Assembly: GCA_027946365.1 (NCBI GenBank)
Contig: JAPEUQ010000006.1
Coordinates: 2,046,001-2,110,000 of the forward strand
DNA from: Kalmusia sp. IMI 367209
Lineage: Eukaryota; Ascomycota; Dothideomycetes; Pleosporales; Didymosphaeriaceae
Length of the DNA: 64,000 bases
Direction of reading: 5' to 3'
Shown: positions 25,497 to 35,361 of the stretch, in pieces
How positions within the stretch are numbered: the stretch's first letter is position 1
How the letters are laid out: each line of letters starts with the position of its first letter
Position numbers and translations under genes: made by a program
Notes under the pieces: model-generated
The model's input: only the letters and a program-made list of their open reading frames with translations
What the model was told of the DNA's origin: nothing
Database searches by the model: none

Positions 25497-25595
25497 TGTG
25501 TATTACTAAGCATCGGAAGATTGTACATAGTTTCAAAGGATAGTAAACTAAAAAAGAGAACAGCGGTTCCCTCCTGCCTTTTTGGTTTGAAAGGC
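25497..25595 (+). repeat. Diverged direct repeat, copy 2
   Basis: Second copy of the 23091-23190 segment, same orientation, about 455-555 bases past the 3' end of the 336-aa orphan. See copy 1 for the shared blocks. Confidence 0.85.
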
Positions 25596-27429
25596 GTGTT
25601 AAAGGTGGTGACAGTCAAGGAAGGAATGTTATTTCTTGTTTATTGTACTCCGTTCAGCATGGCTATGCTATAGGATGCTGTTGCTTATCTGTTGAACGAA
25701 GCTTGATGAATACTTAAGCATGGAAGAAAGAGCGACTTAAGGGTGGACCGTCAGCTGGACGTCATAACGGTGAAAGAGCTGGATTCAGAAGTAGACGTGG
25801 CATACACAGCGCACGAAGACAGTCCTATCGTTATTTTTGTATAGCTACTCGGTATGGAATATACGGATGAACAGTTCAGAGAACAATTTTTGAGGTCATG
25901 ATGATGTATTCTGGGGCCAATCGACCCACAATGCGTCCTCAGACTTTGTCCCAGCACCGAGGAAGACGAACTTCAATCATTTTAATTAGGTAATCTGCCG
26001 CGTGTCACGTCGTGAACGTATACCGTGCGAATGCCCAGCGCGTGGCATGCAAGCTTTCACTTAGCCGCCCAAGAAATCAGTCAAAGGCAAGCGCATGTCC
26101 CCCTCTGCTGGCCAAGCAGCGCAAAAAGTACATGGTTACTGCAAGTCAATAAGGATATTGCGGCTCCGTACACAGCACCAAGCACTCGCTTACGAAATAA
26201 GCGGTGGGAAAATGATGCTTCTCCCACAAACGGCAGCCAAACAGCACCCATGCTGGCGCATAGCAGAGGTCCCGCTTCTCGACCCGCTGGCCGCAATCTA
26301 TTCCACGGACTTGCACCTGGTATGAGGGTCGATCGACGGGATTACGTATATTGCTCGCGCGAACGAATGCAGCATGACACCAAAGGACGCGAGGTGTGGT
26401 TGTAGGATCGTCGACGGCACGATGAGCTGTTCTGATGGGGAGCCGGTAAGTTCAGGCTTAAGACGGACGTTAAGATGCCGAACAGGCAGAGCGTGTCCAT
26501 GTGCGCACGGGAAAACTGGGGATCTGGGGTGCATGCTAAGCGAGTGAATGCTTGTCCGGACTGACATTTGGAGCGGGGTGGCTTCAAAGCTGGGTCGGAG
26601 TGGCCGATGTTAATAACCGGGGTGTTGGGGGCTGCATGTTCGATACGAGTGCGGCGGGACGTAAGCACTTTTGACTCTAGAGATGGTGGAGGTGTTGCTG
26701 AGAGTAATTCGGTCGTTGTCGGGACGGGCTGGCTGTGAACGCGGAAGGAGTGAGGCCGGTATCGGGCGCCGAAGGGAAGAGCCGGATCCTTTGCATGAAA
26801 TACGCGAAGTGACCAGGCGCAGAGCACCCACTCGAATGCATGTACGCCATTCTGTGGCTTCTGATTTTCGGGCTAGGCCAAGTCTCAAGTGTGCCTGTGT
26901 TTGCGGGTGCTGTTGTGCCGGGCAGTGACTGAGCCTTGTGCGCGTGCAGGGTACCTGGGACGAGGTAGTTTGGCCGCGAACGTAGTGACACAGCCTGGTT
27001 TGTAACGGTCCCAAGAATGAGGATTTCTCTGGCGAAGATCTCACTCTGGTCGTAGCATGATCGGCAGTGACATCAAAGCAATTTGGTAGACGTGGGATGG
27101 ATCGATGGGATGGAGGGATGGAGGTTTAGAAATGCAGTGTTGAGCGTGACAGATCCCGATCTTGGGTGGACAGCAGTGGACAACTCACACCAGCAGCGAG
27201 AGGCCCAATGAGCGCCCCACCTTCGTCATGTTGTCGTTATTGTTGTTGTTGCACGGAATAACGAGAGACTTCTCGCTCAGGAAGGCGCAAGTGACGTGGA
27301 AGCTGCACACAACCGTCGCGCTGGTATCGACCCACGCCTGCATTGGGAAGGGACTGACTGGTCCTCTCACCACCAGACAACTGTTGCCATCGTCAGTGAA
27401 TGCAGTCTTTCTTTGGCTTGTCCACCCAA

Positions 27430-27464
27430 CGCAGGACGCAGAACGCAGAACGCAGAACGCAGAC
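27430..27464. repeat. 7-bp tandem repeat, five copies
   Basis: Five head-to-tail copies of CGCAGAA (first and last copies with one change each). It lies about 70 bases beyond the 3' end of the ABM gene. Confidence 0.85.
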
Positions 27465-27535
27465 ATGGTACGCCTGCACTACCACCGAACTGCGAGCTAG
27501 TCACAGTCGTCTCTATTGATTGGTCTACTCGTGGA

Positions 27536-28024
27536 TTAATCCATCATACGACCGCCACCAAAGTATTCCTGCCGGAAACTGCAGCCTTCTCCCAGCCGCT
27601 CGAAATACTCAATCTCAACTGTTGCTGGCTGTGAGCAACATGCATGGACGGCCTGTGGCGCTGTCAGGGAGCAGCGCACCTTCTTGGGTCCACGTTGGTC
27701 GGCTTCGCGCCCAAAGGGTCGCATAATAAGGCTTGGTCAATTGTTTCTACGCATTCTTCGTCAGACGCAATCCTTGAACCGTGGGGCTTTCTAGACCCCT
27801 GCTGTGCTTGCATTTTCAAACCACTCGCGATCCTCGCTCCATACTTCTACCAAGCGCATCCGTCCGGGCCTGGAGGGGTCCTGGAAGACATCGAAGAGCA
27901 AGCACTCAGGCTCCTGGGCACAGGCTGCGAAGACGGGCCGATGGGCTTGCTTCCACTCCTCGATCCTGGCCGGGTCAATGTGGAACGTGACGAATACAGT
28001 GAGGTGTTTCTTGGGCGCAGCCAT
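27536..28024 (-). CDS. ABM-fold (antibiotic biosynthesis monooxygenase-like) protein, 120 aa
   Basis: Three exons: 28024-27812, 27746-27680 and 27618-27536, in frame over 121 codons. The family is a small dimeric ferredoxin-like fold; members include quinone-forming monooxygenases and many of unknown substrate. Visible motifs are the first strand (HLTVFVTFHIDP), CLLFDVFQDPSRPGRMRLVE, WSEDREWFEN, KPYYATLWARSRPTW and a C-terminal EIEYFERLGEG. The first intron (27811-27747, 65 bp) needs a GC donor: AAT|GCAAGC ... GCGTAG, with a CTGAC branch site. It restores the WF-x6-KPYY spacing that I expect for the family. The second intron runs GTGCGC...AACAG. No signal peptide. Without the first intron the frame stops after WFENASTAGV. 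Confidence 0.75.
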
Positions 28025-28861
28025 CTGGTGTCAAACCAAACTTGTTGCACTCCCGAAACATATACCAGTGCCAGTACTGTGCATGGGCCGGCCGCTCTGT
28101 GCGGACATAAGAGGGCCGATAACAAATCAGGCTGCAGGTCAGCCCTTAAGCGAGTGATAATGATGGAGCGTCGAGCTGGGGGATCCTGACGGCGGATCTG
28201 CGCGTGCAGGTAGGGATGATGCCCTTTTGGCAGCCGGCGGCCTACGGTGACTGTATGTAGCTGACGGCATCTTGTCGATGTGATGAGATGAGCAAGACAA
28301 GAGGCAAGAAGCGCCGCTACCGATCGCAGCGCGTCATGGCCTGGGATGAGACGGACGGGAGGGAGGAGGGAGGAGAGCCCGGCCGCCCGCGCTGACAGCT
28401 CCGGTCGCAAAGGAATATATACGATGCACGCCGGCTCGCGTCAGGTCGATGGTTGCCGCAACCCTTCACCGCCATTGTATAACTAAGCGCGTTGCTAGCC
28501 CTCCGTCTAGACACTACCTCCCCGCCGCGCCCTCGCTGCCTCGCCAGCCCACACCGATCCCTCTCCACTCGCTCGCACGCGACACCCGCCGAATCCGCTC
28601 TCTCGACGTCCTGTCCCACCCAGCGCCCCAAACCCCGTTGTCTTGTGACGACACCGCTGCCGCTGCCTCGACGACGAGCCCGCCGAACAAGGCCGCGCCC
28701 ACAGTCGCGCTGAAGCCTCACTCCTCGTCCAGCAGCCGGCAGAGAGCCCCACGCGCGTCTGCAATGGGCTGTCCACGCCCGGCCGTCCCTCAAGTAGCTC
28801 GCCAGGCCTACTACTACGGCTTCCTCAACAACTGCTGAGACGCGCCTCGCTCTATGGCGGC
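28025..28861. other. Divergent promoter region of ABM gene and LST4
   Basis: About 840 G/C-rich bases between the ABM gene start and LST4. The right half is pyrimidine-rich on the plus strand and is probably the LST4 leader. A 129-codon frame starting at ATG 28449 ends at 28838, 23 bases before the LST4 ATG; it lacks any family signature and may be a long upstream ORF or chance. Confidence 0.45.
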
Positions 28862-31800
28862 ATGCGCCCTGTAGGAGACATGCTCGGCCAATTCTTCAGC
28901 GGCCGCAAGGGCGTCGGCGCGCAGCCGTCGCCTACCACGACGCTTGATTCTGCGACCGAGGAGTCTCACACGCGACACCTGCTCTATCCCGAAACGAGCA
29001 CCCTCTACCACCCGGACGGCCAGCCATACCCGCTGCATGGAGCCGCCCTTTCTCTGGGGACTGCCCACGACGGCCCGCTCCCCGAGATCGACCTCGAGTT
29101 TCCACGCGACTGCCGGATCATCATTGCCCAGGATGAGAGCGGAACCCTACCCAAGACGATCCTCTTTGACTCGAAGCCTGGGCCGCCGCGCGCAGAGTCG
29201 CCCACGCAGGCAAACGGGCGCTCACGAGCCTTTGGCGGAGTCGGTAACGCAAGCACCGTGGGCCCCTCCTTCGGGGGCATGCATGCCCGTCGCTCGTCGC
29301 TGGTCACCGAGTCCACCCCCCGATCGCCCACCGTCGCCGCCTTTGCGCGTTCGCGCACCCGCGGCAACTCCATCTCCTCCATGCCAAACATCGACGAGCA
29401 CGCCCAGACCCAGGCAAAGGCACAGGCAAAGTCGAGGGAGTCTACAGACCTGGTCAACATCGCTCTGGACTGCATGTTTGGGAACACGCCAATGAACTAC
29501 CGAGGTAACTCGAACAAGATTCACATTGTACCGCTTGACTCGAAACCCGCCGAATCGAGCGTAGGGATTCCGCAGCTACAAGATGCTACGAGCTCACTGG
29601 GAAGAGCAGAGGGTCTCCGCAAGAGGAGTCACCTGGCCAAGTCCTTCACGCCTGGCAATATTCCCCCAGAGTTGGTTCCAAGCGAGAGTAGTAGCAGTAT
29701 CTCAAAGGAGGCTAGAAGGCGCACCATTTTCATCACACGCATGTTCTCGGTCAACATTCCCGATGAGGAGCAAGACACATCCAACGTGCGCACCCCTACG
29801 CCACAAAACTCCGTTGGCGCGGGAAATGCTTTCCCTTTCCCACGTCTAGGTGGCAAAGGGACCCAGAAACCGCCACCGTCTCGCAAAAGCCCCATGTATG
29901 CTATCACCATCATACTACAGTTGCCGATTGGCGCTCCCTCGTCAACCCTACGACCCCCGTCTCGACCAGGCCACTCCAAAGTGAACCACTTGTCCACATC
30001 CGCACCCGGGAACGACTCCTTGGGGTCTTCATTGGACTCGGATCGTCGAGCTGGGTGGGCTTTCATAGACTCGAATTTTGGAGTGGACTCGCTGCTCTCC
30101 ATGTCCCTCAGCAGTGACGTGGATGACCGCGTCGACGTCGTTGGCCAGCACTGGGATGTCATCATGCGAACGCTCACCAGTCTTCAATTCGTCGTCCAAG
30201 AAAAGATACTGGCCCACTTCAAGACGTTGCAGTCTGCATCAGTTCCTGTGCTCAGTCAACCTCGCGTTCAGCCCTCTCGTTCAAGCCTTCGAGACGCACC
30301 CGCCCCTCCGCCAATGCGTCGTGCCCTGAGGGTGCAACCCAATGCCCTCATGTTCGATCCTGAGATTAAGAAGGCAGTTGAGCTTGCAGGAAACCGCGTC
30401 GTTAGTGGCATGCGCATACCGCGTGTCATGACTGGTCAGGGTAAATGGGGTGTATGGCGTGAAGAAGCACGGTGGCTCGGGAGGTGGGCTGGCAGACGAG
30501 AGGAGAACTTCTTTTTTTTCAACCTGCTTACTGCTTTTCTGGGGAACCACACGGAGTGGCTCAATATGCTTGGCCCCAAATGGCACCGCAAGCGACATCG
30601 AGAACAACACAAGTCAAATGCTGGCGATAATCTCATCATTCCCAACCGAACAGTTATCGTTTCCCCGGACAAGATGGCAGCGCGGCGGCTGATCTTTCTC
30701 CTCGCCGCCTTCCTTCCACCAAACGCTTCGACGTCTTATGAAGGTGCTTCTCCTATGCGCCCAAGCACCTCTGCGTCTCTACGTGGATACTCCCAATCAC
30801 CACCGACTAACATGCCACCATCTCGTAAACAGTCACTGCGTCGTCAGATCAATCGGCGACCTCGTGGGAAACAAAGTTTAACAAATATGCGTCTTCAGCC
30901 ACCCAACGCGAACAACGCAAGCGTTCCTAATATCGAAACCCCAAGTAGGCGTACGGATTCTGGTGTAGCTGAGTTCCAAGAGATGCCGCGGCATTCTCGC
31001 CGTTCGTCTGCACACTCGATCCGCACGAGCTTAGTGATGCCGTCCATGTCAGATAGTGCTTCTCTTACGAAAACCACTAGCGCCACCGTCTCCACCGCGG
31101 CACCCAATAACGACGTTCCCATTGCACATTTTGCTCTTCCAAGGACAAAATCCTCGGGTCCGATGCCTGATTACAGACCCGAGAGCAGCGACAGCCTGGC
31201 TTCTGCGAACTTGATGCATACCTTGCAAAGGAGCGGTACAGGTCACGCAAGCAATCCCAGCACAGAGTCTGGCAACACTAGCCGGTGGAGTGGCTTCATG
31301 AGCTTTTGGAATGGTGGGCGTCGCTCTTCAACCGACCACAGCGATTACTTACAGAGTACTGATGATGGTCTGGGCGTTGCAGGCTCGGCTTATCGGGGCC
31401 TGGAGCGGCCTCGGTCACAGTTGGAACAAATGGTGCAAGAACTTTCCATGGACGGTGTCTTTGGTGATAGTGACCCTTTTGATTCGTCCACTAGCAACAC
31501 AATCACCACCGATGAACACTCGCCAGAAACCTATCCTGTCGGCACCAGCGGTATCCCTGCTTCTGCTGCGCGCCCGATTCCTGAGCGACCGAAGACATTT
31601 GACACCACACTCAAGCTTTCCGTGAATGAGAAAGATGGAGTCATTGACGTTGACATACCACTTCCTGATTTCGGCTCTCCCCTTCAATCTCCACTGCTAG
31701 GAGGATACGGTTCGGCTCCTAGTCAACAGGGATCCAGTTATGGTGAATCATCAATCTTATCGATGCCTTATTGCGACTCAGAGCAAACGGTCAATGCTGC

Positions 31801-32545
31801 TGGGTGGTTGAAGCAGTTCCACCCAGATTTTGCAATCCAAGCGATCAGACCTTACAACGAGCTCGAGCGCGACATCAAATGGGCTATGAGCGCTGAGCCA
31901 AGTCCAATCACATCAGCCGCCACTCCGACTCTCGAGCAAGGCCCGCTTGAGCGATGGGTAGACGTCTGTTCCGCTCTCATTGCAGATACGCGAACTTTTA
32001 GTATCAAGCGTATCAGCTTGCGGCGTCTGGTCCGACTCATTCCGACGCCCACATACCAAGCATCTGCTATGACTCCTGGAGTCTCTGGTATGCCACCAGG
32101 ACGATCGCAATATGGCAATCCTTACAGCACTGGCTCAGCCGGGCCGATGATGACGGAAATGCACCTCGCCGAGAAGTTCGTCGAGGAACCAATCATGGAC
32201 TTTGATGCAACTTTGATCGATGCTGTTGATCGTGTTCTGGCGCAATCTGGCCAAGGGTCTCGCGTACAGTCAGCTAGTTCATCACGATCAAGTTCTCGGC
32301 GAGGAAGACGCGACTCTCGTGTCGTATCGGACACAACACCGCATGTGGAAGTCTCACAAACCGACTGCAAGGCCGTCATATTCGATGCTCTCGAAATCGT
32401 GGTCAAGAACGTGACCGCCGAACGGAAGGATGAGACTAAGGATGATACTATGGCAGAGAGAAGCGCAAACCGTGATGTCGCCAAAACTGCGACCGATTCC
32501 TCCTTGAAAGAAGGCATACGACGCTGGCTCACCGAGGTAGAGTAG
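28862..32545 (+). CDS. LST4: Lst4 / folliculin-interacting protein (FNIP) homologue
   Basis: One exon, 1227 aa from ATG 28862. The next Met (28880, MLGQFFSGRKG) resembles the start of related proteins and may be the real one. FNIP-type N-terminal blocks are visible: HTRHLLYPETSTLYH, DCRIIIAQDESG...TILFDSK, NIALDCMFGNTPMNYRG followed by KIHIVPLDSK, and SRKSPMYAITIILQLP. Between and after them the chain is Ser/Pro-rich and disordered, with further conserved blocks (WGVWREEARWLGRWAGRREE, RFIFLLAAF-like region, LERWVDVCSALIADT) towards the C-terminus. In yeast Lst4 with Lst7 is the GAP for the Rag GTPase Gtr2 and switches TORC1 on when amino acids return. The mechanism here is inferred from the family. 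Confidence 0.82.
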   Translation: MRPVGDMLGQFFSGRKGVGAQPSPTTTLDSATEESHTRHLLYPETSTLYHPDGQPYPLHGAALSLGTAHDGPLPEIDLEFPRDCRIIIAQDESGTLPKTILFDSKPGPPRAESPTQANGRSRAFGGVGNASTVGPSFGGMHARRSSLVTESTPRSPTVAAFARSRTRGNSISSMPNIDEHAQTQAKAQAKSRESTDLVNIALDCMFGNTPMNYRGNSNKIHIVPLDSKPAESSVGIPQLQDATSSLGRAEGLRKRSHLAKSFTPGNIPPELVPSESSSSISKEARRRTIFITRMFSVNIPDEEQDTSNVRTPTPQNSVGAGNAFPFPRLGGKGTQKPPPSRKSPMYAITIILQLPIGAPSSTLRPPSRPGHSKVNHLSTSAPGNDSLGSSLDSDRRAGWAFIDSNFGVDSLLSMSLSSDVDDRVDVVGQHWDVIMRTLTSLQFVVQEKILAHFKTLQSASVPVLSQPRVQPSRSSLRDAPAPPPMRRALRVQPNALMFDPEIKKAVELAGNRVVSGMRIPRVMTGQGKWGVWREEARWLGRWAGRREENFFFFNLLTAFLGNHTEWLNMLGPKWHRKRHREQHKSNAGDNLIIPNRTVIVSPDKMAARRLIFLLAAFLPPNASTSYEGASPMRPSTSASLRGYSQSPPTNMPPSRKQSLRRQINRRPRGKQSLTNMRLQPPNANNASVPNIETPSRRTDSGVAEFQEMPRHSRRSSAHSIRTSLVMPSMSDSASLTKTTSATVSTAAPNNDVPIAHFALPRTKSSGPMPDYRPESSDSLASANLMHTLQRSGTGHASNPSTESGNTSRWSGFMSFWNGGRRSSTDHSDYLQSTDDGLGVAGSAYRGLERPRSQLEQMVQELSMDGVFGDSDPFDSSTSNTITTDEHSPETYPVGTSGIPASAARPIPERPKTFDTTLKLSVNEKDGVIDVDIPLPDFGSPLQSPLLGGYGSAPSQQGSSYGESSILSMPYCDSEQTVNAAGWLKQFHPDFAIQAIRPYNELERDIKWAMSAEPSPITSAATPTLEQGPLERWVDVCSALIADTRTFSIKRISLRRLVRLIPTPTYQASAMTPGVSGMPPGRSQYGNPYSTGSAGPMMTEMHLAEKFVEEPIMDFDATLIDAVDRVLAQSGQGSRVQSASSSRSSSRRGRRDSRVVSDTTPHVEVSQTDCKAVIFDALEIVVKNVTAERKDETKDDTMAERSANRDVAKTATDSSLKEGIRRWLTEVE

Positions 32546-33645
32546 ACAATCTTGTTCTCACTATCTATCTTGTCGATCTGCTTGTTTGAGATTTCTTATC
32601 TGTGGAAGCACCCTTCTCTTGCGTGCTCGACGCGACGATACCCCGAGCACGTCGCATTTTTGCAGCATTTCTTCATCACTAGTGTATCATATGGAGGATT
32701 TCAACACCATCCCCCACACACATTGTCTACGTTTTCAACATTCCGTCTCATCATCGTGGGCCATGCAGCGGTATCGTGTTGTGCTGTCAGCTCACTGTTT
32801 CCTTTTACTTTCTAGTCGTTGCGTTTTAGCGGGCGTTTTTAGCGGAGTCTGTTCTAGCATTATACATGGACTCCGGGTCGATATCCACTGGGTGGCTGTT
32901 TGGAGCCCGACCTTCTTAGAGATTGGTCGGTCTCGCACCTTTTGCTCGCATTTTGATTGCGATAATAATAATGCTCAGATCGTTTCTCTATAGAAAATCT
33001 GAATCGACTTCATAAGTTAGATCATAGCTCCGAAGACATTTTTTTCAAGAGAACGAGTGAGATATCTTGCGAGCCCTTCTTACAGACCGCGTATAGGTTA
33101 TACAATCGATGTGCACAGTCATGTAGGATCTGAAAGGCTTCTTTCGACGCTCCGCTCCGCTCCGAAGTTCCTCAAAGATAAACATACAGACTAGAGATAT
33201 TCGAGAATTACATCACTGGGCGACGCAGCATTTCGCACTTCCAATCCCGAAGCCATCTGCACGCCATGTCAACGCATTAAACACCCAACCCAGTCCTAGC
33301 AGCCAAGCACAAGCATCCCCCCGCCGGACACGCTCGAACCCCGCATCGCGACTTTGCTCTGTCATCATCACAGCGCTCGCGCACCCCATTACCAGACGTT
33401 TTGCTAAGCCAAACAGCTGCCCCACGGCCCGTGTTCGAGCCTCGCTCCGCACGCCGCCGCGCTGGTTTGTCAAGCTTAGTTAATCGGGGACGGAGGCCCG
33501 GGATCTCGGGAGCATCGCGCGGCATGACGAAAGCGGGACAGGCGATTCGATCGCTAGCGCGGGGAAGCTATGGCAACATCGTACTACTAGCTGCTGCTTT
33601 CCCTTATATTAAGGTCCCGGGTTGGACGTCTTAAGCTCTTCTTAT
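32546..33645. other. Intergenic region
   Basis: About 1.1 kb. The left part is T-rich and reads like the LST4 3' untranslated region; a CGCTC repeat lies near 33149-33165. The last 200 bases should hold the ECM4 promoter, with TATATTAA at 33604. No additional gene supported. Confidence 0.5.
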
Positions 33646-35040
33646 ATGTCCCTTTTGCTTTCGCGGTGTCGCCTTCGAGCTCCTACATCTCTTGCTTCTG
33701 CTCTGAGTAGATCCGTCACCACACTCTCCAGGACTCCTCCATATCGTGGTATCTCGTCGTCAACGAGCGCGAAGATGGCAGACAAAGCGCCCGACCAGAA
33801 GGGTAGCATCACCGATTGGGTCAAGCCCGGGGACAAGTCGGGCGAGTTCAAGAGGCAGACGTCGGTGTTTAGGAATTGGATCGAGAACAAGCCCGGTGCC
33901 GAGTTCCCGCCTGAGAAGGGGAGGTATCATCTCTACGTGAGCTATGCGTGTCCGTGGGCGCACCGTACCATGATTGTGAGGAAGTTGAAGGGGTTGGAGG
34001 ACTTTGTGGGTATTACGAGTGTGCATTGGCACATGGGTGAGAAAGGTTCGTTGGCACCCCCTGAACTCGTCGCTTAACGAGGAAAGAGAGAAAAAGAGAG
34101 AGAGTAGATAAGTTATACTGACCACAGGCGCAGGTTGGAGATTTGCCACACCAGACGAACAAGTCTCAGGCGACCTCACCACCCCCGACCCCCTCCACAA
34201 AGACTTCACGCACATCCGCGACATCTACTTCGAGCAGGACCCCGACTACAGCGGGCGCTTCACCGTGCCCACGCTGTATGACAAGAAAACGAGCCGCATC
34301 GTGAGCAACGAGAGCAGCGAAATCATCCGCATGTTCTACTACGCCTTCGACGACCTGGTGGCAGACAAGTACAAATCCATCGACCTCTTCCCAGAGAAGC
34401 TGCGCAAGGACATCGAAGAAATGAACGACTGGGTCTACAACGACATCAACAACGGCGTGTACAAGTCTGGCTTCGCAACGTAACATCCCCCCTCTCTCCC
34501 CCCCAAACTCAATTCCTTCTAACGCAACAAAACAGCACAGAAGAAGCCTACACCAAAGCCGTAACCACACTCTTCGCCTCCCTCGACCGCGTCGAAGCCT
34601 CCCTCTCCACCTCGACAACCCCCTACCTGCTCTCCAGCCCCGCCGTCACCGAGGCCGACATCCGCCTCTACACCACCATCGTGCGCTTCGACCCCGTCTA
34701 CGTCCAGCACTTCAAGTGCAACCTGCGCGACATACGCTCCGGCTACCCGCGCTTGCACCGCTGGCTGCGCGCGCTGTACTGGGGCGACGACGCGTTTGGG
34801 GGCACGACTGAGTTTGAGCACATCAAGAAACGTGAGTGGTTCTTTTTTTCTTCTTTATCTTGCTTCCTTCATTTTGTTTGTGAAGCAAGCGAATAGGGGG
34901 TGCAGTGAGCTAACGGAGTGATAGATTATACAAAGAGCCATTCGCAGATCAATCGCTTTGCGATTACGCCTGTCGGGCCGGTGCCTGATATTCTGCCCGT
35001 GGATGAGGAGGTTGCTGCTGTGAAGGCATCCAAGATCTAG
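33646..35040 (+). CDS. ECM4: ECM4/GTO-type glutathionyl-hydroquinone reductase (Xi-class GST)
   Basis: Four exons: 33646-34045, 34134-34479, 34536-34831, 34925-35040; 385 aa. Intron 1 uses GTTCGT...GCAG, chosen because it yields the family block [11 protein letters not shown]; the more usual-looking GTGAGA nearby would shorten it. The first about 43 residues are Arg/Ser/Leu-rich without acids, a likely mitochondrial presequence; the internal ATG ([10 protein letters not shown]) would give a cytosolic form. The thioredoxin-fold active site is YACPWAHR with the catalytic Cys. [24 protein letters not shown] and [25 protein letters not shown] are hallmark blocks. Xi-class enzymes reduce glutathionyl-hydroquinones and other glutathione adducts. 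Convergent with the FIP1 gene, 321 bases apart. Confidence 0.92.
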
Positions 35041-35361
35041 ATTGTGGTGAGAAGGAGCGGGGCTTCGTAGGAGAAGAGAAAGTAGAGTTCGAATTATTTC
35101 ATGTTCATCGTGTAAAGGTTAAGTTCTACTGTTTGATAATTGCTGAGCAACGGCACCGTTACTAAGACACGCACGAGTATAAAATGCACTGTACTATGAC
35201 CGAACACACGCGATGCCAATTGATGTCTCGTGTTCTAAGAAGAAAGTTTCCCGAGGAACGTCCCTTTTGGTATCGTATTGTACATGAAACGCCAGAAATG
35301 CATCGCCCACACCCAAGTCTCGTCAATCGTAGAAGGAAAAGTAGCCCCACCCATCCTGAAT

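Larger units (their letters stand above)
25040..27535. other. Intergenic region, 2.5 kb
   Basis: The part up to about 26.0 kb is A/T-rich and holds repeat copy 2. From 26.0 to 27.5 kb the composition becomes G/C-richer and many short frames overlap on both strands, which is the usual sign of non-coding G/C-rich DNA. None shows a domain, a signal peptide or splice partners. I see no supported gene. Confidence 0.5.

Noticed and set aside
26025..27044. Several overlapping long frames on both strands
   Set aside because: They overlap each other in G/C-rich DNA, show no family motif and read as Pro/Ser/Arg-rich noise.
7030..28500. ACTAAGCGCGTTG shared by 7031 and 28483
   Set aside because: Only 13 bases match and the flanks differ, so this is likely chance.
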